From: Chitinophagaceae bacterium
Lineage (GTDB): Bacteria > Bacteroidota > Bacteroidia > Chitinophagales > Chitinophagaceae
NCBI GenBank assembly: GCA_947459455.1
Contig: CANHEC010000029.1
Span: forward strand, 1-10,443
DNA length: 10,443 bases
Direction: 5' to 3'
Position numbers and translations under genes: made by a program
Shown: positions 6,801-10,443 of the stretch, piece by piece
Layout of the letters: the number at the start of each line of letters is the position of its first letter
Position numbering within the stretch: the stretch's first letter is position 1
Notes under the pieces: model-generated
Databases searched by the model: none
The model's input: only the letters and a program-made list of their open reading frames with translations
Told to the model about the DNA's origin: nothing

Positions 6801-9585
6801 TTCCTAATACGGGTACAAAGCCGGCAAAGCTGCCATTGCTATCGCTGAGTTGTACTGAGAATGTATTTCCGGCCAGCATCAGCGTATCGAGGCTGAAGGG
6901 TACTTTGAAATACTGTGCGGCACAAATGAGGGAATCGACGGCGCCTACCGTGATGACGGGCTTGCGAACCGGCCGCCGCGAGAAGGTGAGCGGGCCGGAT
7001 TGAATAACCGGCAACGCCGAGCTGATGGTGCCGCTTGTAAGTGTACCGGTGGTGCCACCATTGAGCAGCGGTGTCCACCGGGTGCCATCCCAACGGGCTA
7101 TTTGTGCTTTGGCCGGATCAAATAGCGGACCACTGCGGCTGCTGTCGAAACTCAGCGTTACCTGTACTGGCGAAGTGCCTGTGCGGTTGAGTCGCCAATA
7201 TTCTCTGGCCGAAATATCGCCAAAGCCGGCACTGTGCAGGCTGGTGTCAAAGCCGTCGAGGCTGGGGTTGCGCCAGCGGTATTCGGCAGTAAAAGTATCG
7301 GCTACGTTGGCCGGTGCTGTGATGCTAATGGGTGCGAGGTAATACCTGGAGCCATCAGTGGTGCCCACCGGGAACGTGAAGGCATCGTCGCCTGCTTTGC
7401 GCAACGGTCCCCATACAAACGACCTGTTGCCACCATACTGCACCGTGGCATTATCTAGCAGCGTCAGCCATTTGCCTGCATCGGTTTTTACAATCGATTC
7501 CGGATTCAGAAGCTCCAGTTGGTTCTTTACCAATACCTCATTTTCCAGTTCCAAATGGCCTGCTGTCTTTTGAATTACCAGATGATTGATGAATGCAGGA
7601 TGACTACCACTGCTGTAGATGCGCTGAACATTGGCGCCTGTAAACGTGAGATTATTGATATCAATGCGGCCAGTGTTGTTGGTAGTGAAATGCGCATCGG
7701 CAAATAGTTTGAGCGGCTGGCCACCACCTAATGCTACCGAAATGTCGGCCGTACTATTGTTAATGATGCGCAGTGTTCCATAAATCTCATCAGAACCAGG
7801 CGATGCATTACTCAAATAAAACTGGCCATAGTTGCTGTTATTGGTCATGGTCAGATTGCCCCATACGGTATTGAAAAATGCGGCACTACCATCTTGCCTG
7901 CCTGCGCTGTCCGAAAGCTCGACATCGCCATCGAAATAGTTGTTCAGAAATTCTGCTTTGCCAAAATAGTCGCGACAAATAAAGCGTCCTTCAATGGTGC
8001 TGTTGTATACACCAGGGCTATCTATTAATACCGCTTCTACTATGCCAAAGCCCCGTATGCTGGCACCGCCCAGTTGTAGTGTATGTTTTATGTTCAGTTC
8101 GAATCCGTCAGTTTGCAATTCGGTATTATCCATGTACAGGCCGCCAATGGTTACTTCGTTCTGTAGTCGGGGCGAAAAGTCGGGCGTTTCAAGTATGTAC
8201 ACACGGGTGCAGGCATCGGGTACTTTGTTGTTTTCCCAGTTGGCAGGCAGGTTCCACTCGTCACTCGTGTTGCCTCGCCAAATGCTGATTTTGGTAGGGC
8301 TGCAGCCAATGGTGATACCGCAGGCACTTGTTACTGCGTCGATGTTTTCGCAACCGGTGTCGTTGTCGCGTATTTCTGCAGCACCGCCATTGGCCAGGTA
8401 GTTGCACAAAAACGGTTCATTACATACACTCAGGTTTTGGTTGAAAATGATTTCTACTTTTTGATCGGGGTCTACATTATTCAGTACCTGTAAATTGTCA
8501 TTGAAGACGGATAAATTGGTGAGGTTGCCATTGCCCACTACACGCACTGCGCCATGAATGGTTTGCAGGTTGTGCAGGCCATTCAGGTTGGTCAGTGCAT
8601 CGTTGTAGTAAATATTGAGGTAGTTGGTTGCTGTAATGCCGCTTAGTTGCGATATATCGGTGAGCAGTGGATTGCTGGAAAAGCCTATGCCAAATGGCGC
8701 CGCGGTCAGATTTTGAAACCCGGCCAGCGAAGTAATGTTCGGGCAGTTGGAAACACCAAAATTGATAACGCTGGTAATGTTGCTGAAGGCATTGAGGTTG
8801 CTCACCGCCAGCCGATCGAAGAAGCAGCTCCAGAGCGAAGTAGTTACCAGTCTGCTAAACAAGCCGTCGATATTGCTGAGCTGCGGCATACCGAACATAA
8901 CAAAGCCACCGAGGTGTTTGGGTTGTATTTCGTTCAGGTTGGTCAGCAGGGCATTGTCGCCCATCCATAGGTAGTAGCCAATGGTGTCAATATTGTGCAG
9001 CCCGGTCAGCGAAGTGAGGTTGGTGTTGGTGATATGAAGATCGTTTTCGATGAATCTGATGGATGATAAGGCTGCTATGCTGGTAATGGAGGGTGCGGCA
9101 TTTTCACCGCGTATTTCCAGCCGCTTGATGCGGGTGCAAGCCGGGTAGTAAATGCTGAAGCTGTCGATTTGCGACTGCCGGGTTAGTACGATGGTGTCGC
9201 AGGCGCTAAGGATGGCAGGTTTCTTAATGCCGCTGCGCTGGCCGTTGGGCCGGTACAGTTCCATGGTGGGCAGGCGCTTTTCTTTGGTAGAGGGTAGTGC
9301 AAAGCGGATGCGCTGCATGCCCGCCGGTACTGTCGGGCTTTTGCGCAGGGCCTGTTGCTGGCGTGGCGGTGTGGCGGGGGCGGCGGGCTTTTTGTGCCGT
9401 GCTGCAGGGGCCGCCGGGGCCACTGGTAGGTGCTCTATGCGGCTAGCCTTGCGGGGTATGGGCTTGCCTTTTGGCTGGGCCAGCGCCGGGCTGGTAGCCA
9501 TGCACAGCATCAAGGCGGGCAGCAGGCTACGTAGGCAGCAAAAAAGGGCTGGGCGAAAAACAGGAGCGGGGTGACAAAAGGCCAT
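808..9585 (-). CDS. Giant secreted multi-domain protein: L-domain, MBG, Ig/FN3 and eight CARDB repeats
   Basis: A single open frame runs from 9645 to the TAA at 810-808. I place the start at the ATG at 9585, the third in-frame Met, because it gives a normal signal peptide: residues 1-36, hydrophobic core at about 13-30, cleavage after Ala-Leu-Ala before Gln37. Starting at 9645 or 9624 would add 20 or 13 mostly polar residues ahead of it. Numbered from 9585 (about 2,925 aa), the layout is: basic Pro/Ala-rich linker 37-104; receptor-L/LRR-like region 125-423; a 'W-G-N' (436) and 'NW' (450) module leading into a beta-helix-like stretch; a strand-rich module starting at 'FVWGPL' near 725; PKD/Ig-like modules 873-1140; MBG-like pair 1142-1308; Ig-like domain around Cys1318; FN3-like 1391-1485; CARDB-type repeats 1487-2589; PPC-like 2590-2685; IPT/TIG-like 2700-2786; unassigned C-terminal beta domain 2812-2925. 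I find no catalytic motif, lipobox or T9SS C-terminal sorting signal. CARDB, MBG and Ig modules are typical of adhesins and surface scaffolds, so that role is inferred. It is probably co-transcribed with the RHS gene. Confidence 0.93.
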   Translation of the reverse strand: MAFCHPAPVFRPALFCCLRSLLPALMLCMATSPALAQPKGKPIPRKASRIEHLPVAPAAPAARHKKPAAPATPPRQQQALRKSPTVPAGMQRIRFALPSTKEKRLPTMELYRPNGQRSGIKKPAILSACDTIVLTRQSQIDSFSIYYPACTRIKRLEIRGENAAPSITSIAALSSIRFIENDLHITNTNLTSLTGLHNIDTIGYYLWMGDNALLTNLNEIQPKHLGGFVMFGMPQLSNIDGLFSRLVTTSLWSCFFDRLAVSNLNAFSNITSVINFGVSNCPNITSLAGFQNLTAAPFGIGFSSNPLLTDISQLSGITATNYLNIYYNDALTNLNGLHNLQTIHGAVRVVGNGNLTNLSVFNDNLQVLNNVDPDQKVEIIFNQNLSVCNEPFLCNYLANGGAAEIRDNDTGCENIDAVTSACGITIGCSPTKISIWRGNTSDEWNLPANWENNKVPDACTRVYILETPDFSPRLQNEVTIGGLYMDNTELQTDGFELNIKHTLQLGGASIRGFGIVEAVLIDSPGVYNSTIEGRFICRDYFGKAEFLNNYFDGDVELSDSAGRQDGSAAFFNTVWGNLTMTNNSNYGQFYLSNASPGSDEIYGTLRIINNSTADISVALGGGQPLKLFADAHFTTNNTGRIDINNLTFTGANVQRIYSSGSHPAFINHLVIQKTAGHLELENEVLVKNQLELLNPESIVKTDAGKWLTLLDNATVQYGGNRSFVWGPLRKAGDDAFTFPVGTTDGSRYYLAPISITAPANVADTFTAEYRWRNPSLDGFDTSLHSAGFGDISAREYWRLNRTGTSPVQVTLSFDSSRSGPLFDPAKAQIARWDGTRWTPLLNGGTTGTLTSGTISSALPVIQSGPLTFSRRPVRKPVITVGAVDSLICAAQYFKVPFSLDTLMLAGNTFSVQLSDSNGSFAGFVPVLGTKAGIGADTILAYAPGVFAAGKTYRLRVIGSLPPDTSVNTPSIRFIRTPSKPFAIVGPDTVCLGTGAAVFYPTTKDSGTSFQVLVSGNGHVITRQGDTVRIQFGGAGSFSVQFLSQNKCGTGNQQTKLVVVRPAAPFAIPILTKTGRWLQASAAPAPQVVTRYIWRRNGVIIQGANDARYYAHLAGAYTVAYANDCGQGALSNEMSFAANSIPQAISFGPIGSKTYGDAPFAPAATSSAGLPVQLQLASGPGNLTAGIYSITNSGTVRLLATQPGDDVYDTAAPVEQTFTINKAAQTISFPPLAALQFPHSPGFVPIGASSSSGLPLLYQLNSGLASINSGNVIINGTGNISITVRQPGDTNYLPAAPVTQSFCVTVPELDRISGAPFVCPGQTATYSINAVPGLSYQWRLSNGTSVAGSGNSVNITWNTAGTYTLLVSGQANCGAPTATDSLVVQVISPATPDAPANLLPANASSGWTLPLQLSWSNAANALTYDVYVWDSGTARPAQPRAGNLTGIAYTLPLGSVAFNKAYQWQVVSRNACLQTASVVQSFRLRPLPDLMVTQVQAPATANSGETIRIQWTVKNNGPGNTVTSQTWTDAVFLSFDTMPNFVRPPQVQSGNWSQGEFPLRPLLLGSLPNVRALDSGQQYSNQIDFPIPINFSGPYYVYVISNFPAGPNAPLQMSMANDTLRASQPVQVQLTPTPDLRVEDVNLPATTFSGSTISVAYRVRNAGALTAANARWTDRIYISPSPLFNRNNAILLKQPKANGSYYPNAIDASFDTSLQLATNAIVARGVNVVVPNFIQGTWFVHVETNATQTIFEGALANNNINNSSIQVLLTPTPSFSFQSLNVPFSQVSPTQPLSISYQLFNNGFADQAERNKGHYFVPFACTNGNGFRDSLGYGSSSWKDEVYLSTNPHGLSTSNAMLLGTLRHGIQASGQYFADGTLPPVCNSSTAPANQNTNNVLRPRSVHPQSFSFTMPARLPAGTYYIYVKANANKEVFTFPDTPVIIRSQAINVQRAEVSVVQLTVPATSIGDSSISIEYRLRNDGAAVFNMPRRDLLYVSTQPTLPANAQPVASLDLMTNLDAGAESTHRFSYRFAANSSGLRYLHVVANADSSFAEPNYLNNRSSASTAVTPPTGANLQVSEVKLTDTVFARASNRIRYRIINAGISPINASWQDSLFISCTPTFNRSTAYPVAVRQQQRQLAAGASLVDSFELVPEPGFFYNACFAKTELNTVYLFVVANANGGVYEGSQTADNLAGSGSRIWQNNLVDHVVLQVQAPDSATVGRPFAVQWQVRNNGRRPPLPSNASWYTAWLDAVYFSTDSSRTDNNQFVKAKDIAQPLNTGETYSSALTFTVPKLATGWYYVYVRTDAYNYITAEQVRNNNTNLLRNADGSARRVWVEQLPLPDLITTAGVPSASSVATGQPVVLPFTVQNQGPGATFPNSWTDQLWLSTDFVPNNGNDVLLWSKARPTGLAATQQYLDSAVGLIPAGTAPGNYLLLLHSDANRQVIETTDTNNIAIKPITVFVPAPTDLIVQQVTHADTAWLGETFSGLRWVIRNLSANAARGTSTDGVYLSASNRTDSGAVLQGVLRKQMNLAPLANDTSSIDLRITGVTEGAWQLLVQADLQNNLPETDKQNNTGSRGTPLQVRVRPLALNQPLNASLQQWERYYKLRIPDSLRGATIMVSLATPDSLTLKNELYAAAGYIPSAARYDVRFERPNSGNQFLIISSANDSAYYLMVRSATPNTPAQNITLLAVKLPFAILNVQSNSGGNGGNVTVKINGSLFTHGMTARLQRNSTVITASRLQFVHGGLLYASFPLQGQPLGVYTLSLQKTDGSVAELPNSFSVVPPNTGGLVTAGGANTGPTKPGTEPGCDPGADAGLNSQLVTELVYPAKVFNGQLFTVQVNFTNPTNMDIPAPTRVLNNDLRLRIGTTAAGVAQGSPTLVLRLQEQDGPPGIIRAGGSGSVVLYARAPLLAGIAFVTFTIQ
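1819..5127 (-). repeat. Array of eight CARDB-type protein repeats
   Basis: This is a protein-level repeat inside the giant gene. The units start at about residues 1487, 1633, 1772, 1951, 2072, 2204, 2342 and 2467, giving spacings of 146, 139, 179, 121, 132, 138 and 125, with the last unit about 123. Each opens with a 'PDL-V' type strand, then an 'I-Y-VRN-G' strand. An Asp-containing strand follows, for example 'WTDAVFLS', 'WTDRIYIS', 'WKDEVYLS', 'WQDSLFIS', 'WLDAVYFS', 'WTDQLWLS'. A 'YYVYV-AN/D' strand closes most units, often followed by an Asn-rich turn. CARDB is an Ig-like adhesion-associated fold. The third unit is about 40 residues longer than its neighbours. At the DNA level the units are diverged; only short identities such as GGCGTGGGCGT recur in the linkers before units 2 and 3. 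Confidence 0.85.
5662..6162 (-). repeat. Two tandem MBG-like repeats
   Basis: Two consecutive 82-83-residue units begin at Gln1142 ('QAISFGPIGSKTYGD') and Gln1224 ('QTISFPPLAAL') of the giant protein. Shared landmarks are the 'Q-ISF' opening, 'SS-GLP' in the middle, 'QPGD--Y---APV-Q-F' near the end, and the same spacing throughout. This matches the MBG-type modules common in large secreted Bacteroidota proteins. The second copy has lost the 'KTYGD' segment, reading 'LQFPHSP' instead, so it is the more diverged one. The role is presumably structural, as a spacer in the scaffold. Confidence 0.8.
8319..9213 (-). other. Receptor-L/LRR-like domain region of the giant protein
   Basis: Residues about 125-423 show repeating short strands with recurring 'L-SLTGLHN', 'L-NIDGL', 'ITSLAGFQNL', 'LTDISQLSGI' and 'LTNLNGLHNL' segments roughly 20-25 residues apart. 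This is the pattern of receptor-L-domain or atypical leucine-rich parallel beta-helices. The region closes with a Cys-rich cap ('CNEPFLCNYL' and 'GCENIDAVTSACG'), a form I recognise from other large Bacteroidota secreted proteins. Such regions often mediate protein or glycan binding; no ligand can be inferred here. Confidence 0.7.
9274..9477 (-). other. Basic Pro/Ala-rich linker following the signal peptide
   Basis: Residues 37-104 of the giant protein contain 16 Lys/Arg and only 2 acidic residues, with many Pro and Ala ('PVAPAAPAARHKKPAAPA'). The stretch is predicted to be disordered. It could span the periplasm or bind anionic envelope polymers such as lipopolysaccharide, but that is inference only. 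Confidence 0.65.
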
Positions 9586-9702
9586 GCTGCAGGGTTTGAA
9601 GGGTATCAACTGGTATGGGCACATGGGTACACTACCTGTGCGCATACAAGAATACCCGGCACCCGGGAGCTATCCTATCAGCCTTTTGTATGAAAACGGG
9701 AG
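9586..9702 (-). other. Gap between kinase gene and giant gene
   Basis: This 117-nt stretch lies between the kinase stop (TGA, 9705-9703) and the preferred start of the giant gene at 9585. Two further in-frame ATGs, at 9645 and 9624, fall inside it. It holds a 5-bp GC hairpin with a 3-nt loop (CCCGG/CCGGG, 9655-9667), too short and without a U-run to call a terminator. On the minus strand TATTCTTG (9654-9647) is one mismatch from the Bacteroidota -7 consensus TAnnTTTG, but no TTG sits at the expected -33 position. Whether the giant gene has its own promoter or is read from the kinase transcript is unresolved. Confidence 0.45.
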
Positions 9703-10443
9703 TCAGGCAGGAGTGGCGGCATGCAATAAAACAACCTGTGTGCCGCCGGGGCCGCTGTTGATTTGTAGCTGCAGCGCTGCCTGTGCTGCCCGCTGGTGCA
9801 GGTGGCGAATGCCATTGCCGTGGTGGGGTGCTCGTGGATCAAAACCGCGACCATTGTCGGTAACGCTCAGCTGCCAGCCGCCGGCATCGGCCTTTAGCCG
9901 CACAGTAATGATGGATGCGCCGCTGTGTTTGCAGGCGTTGTTGATGCTTTCTTGCAGCAGGTGGTAGATATGCAGCGCCTGGGTAGGCGTCAGCATCCAA
10001 TCTTGCTCGTACTTTTCTGCAAACTGGAGTTGGATAGCCGGATAGTTGTCGGCTAGCTGCTGTGCCCACCGCTTAGCTTTATCAAATACGTCAATCAACT
10101 CCTGCGCTTCCTTTTGTAGTACCCAAATAGTATTGCCTATTTCGCTCACAATGCTGCGAACATTGGTTTGAATTTGCTGGAGGGGTGCCGAATGCGTGTC
10201 TATTTGCCCGGACAGTGTTTCGATGTTGGCATTCAGCGCAGCACCATAAGCCCCCAGGTTATCGTGCAGGTCGGCAGCTATGCGTTTGCGTTCGTTTTCC
10301 TCGGCTTGCTTTACAGCCGCTTCTGCCAGTCGTTTCTCTTCTGCCAGTGCGTGTTGCAGTCGCTCTCGCTGGCGTTTTTTGTATTGCCAAAATAAAACGG
10401 TGCCCAGAATGGCCGCAAAGCCAGCCAACATCAGACTGCCGTA
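9703..10443 (-). CDS. Sensor histidine kinase, HisKA_3/NarL-type, C-terminal part (5' end beyond window)
   Basis: The open frame continues through the right edge of the window, so the Met at 10431 is internal and 246 residues are visible. The fragment begins in a transmembrane helix (about residues 4-20), followed by basic 'KKRQRER' and a helical linker rich in Ala, Glu and Lys (about 22-50). The HisKA_3 dimerisation and phosphotransfer segment is 'ERKRIAADLHDNLG', with the phospho-acceptor His at residue 60 of the fragment. The HATPase_c domain shows the N-box 'ESINNACKHSG' (Asn169), the G1 box 'DNGRGFD' (196-202) and the G2 'GNGI' (209-212). These kinases autophosphorylate and pass the phosphate to LuxR/NarL-family response regulators. 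The N-terminal sensor domain is not visible, so the stimulus is unknown; in Bacteroidota it is often a TPR or beta-propeller/Y_Y_Y region. No response regulator follows it; one may lie upstream, outside the window. Control of the downstream giant gene is possible but not shown. Confidence 0.93.
   Translation of the reverse strand, partial: YGSLMLAGFAAILGTVLFWQYKKRQRERLQHALAEEKRLAEAAVKQAEENERKRIAADLHDNLGAYGAALNANIETLSGQIDTHSAPLQQIQTNVRSIVSEIGNTIWVLQKEAQELIDVFDKAKRWAQQLADNYPAIQLQFAEKYEQDWMLTPTQALHIYHLLQESINNACKHSGASIITVRLKADAGGWQLSVTDNGRGFDPRAPHHGNGIRHLHQRAAQAALQLQINSGPGGTQVVLLHAATPA

Noticed and set aside
9496..9585. Lipoprotein signal at Cys28 of the giant protein
   Set aside because: The residues before the Cys are Leu-Met-Leu, and position -1 should be Gly, Ala or Ser. 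A standard cleavage site, Ala-Leu-Ala before Gln37, is present downstream.
9647..9654. TATTCTTG on the minus strand as a Bacteroidota -7 promoter element
   Set aside because: One mismatch to TAnnTTTG and no TTG at the -33 position; not strong enough to list as a promoter.
9655..9667. GC hairpin (CCCGG, 3-nt loop, CCGGG) as an intrinsic terminator after the kinase gene
   Set aside because: The stem is only 5 bp and is followed by TATTCTTG rather than a T-run.

Overview
The window looks like a Bacteroidota chromosome segment, most plausibly from the Chitinophagaceae. That is inferred from protein style only: very long secreted proteins built from MBG-like, PKD/Ig-like and CARDB modules, a 'W-G-N-x(4)-W ... 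NW ... VP' module, a HisKA_3-type sensor kinase, and no Shine-Dalgarno motifs ahead of the genes. There is no rRNA or other taxonomic marker here.

Everything real is on the minus strand and covers the window almost without gaps. In transcription order (high to low coordinate): the C-terminal half of a membrane-bound sensor histidine kinase (10443-9703, its 5' end beyond the window); a gap of about 117 nt; one giant gene of about 2,925 codons (9585-808) for an exported multi-domain beta-rich protein; a 22-nt gap; and the 5' end of an exported RHS/YD-repeat protein (785-1, continuing past the left edge). The RHS fragment has no stop codon inside the window and was found by translating the minus strand from the window edge.

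The giant protein reads, from the N-terminus: Sec signal peptide; a strongly basic Pro/Ala-rich linker; a receptor-L/LRR-like region; a beta-helix-like middle; Ig/PKD-like modules; two tandem MBG-like repeats; another Ig-like domain; an FN3-like domain; eight diverged CARDB-type repeats; a PPC-like domain; an IPT/TIG-like domain; and a C-terminal beta domain I could not assign. I see no catalytic motif, so adhesion or a surface-scaffold role is likelier than enzyme activity. The 22-nt spacing suggests it is co-transcribed with the RHS gene. Both products carry signal peptides, so they probably act together outside the cytoplasm. Whether the kinase regulates them is unknown.

I saw no RNA genes, insertion sequences, CRISPR arrays or convincing terminators. 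The many plus-strand ORFs, including a 430-codon one, are shadows of the giant gene. The most unusual point is the pairing of a complete giant CARDB scaffold gene with an RHS gene, an arrangement that may be the split form of fused CARDB-RHS proteins.
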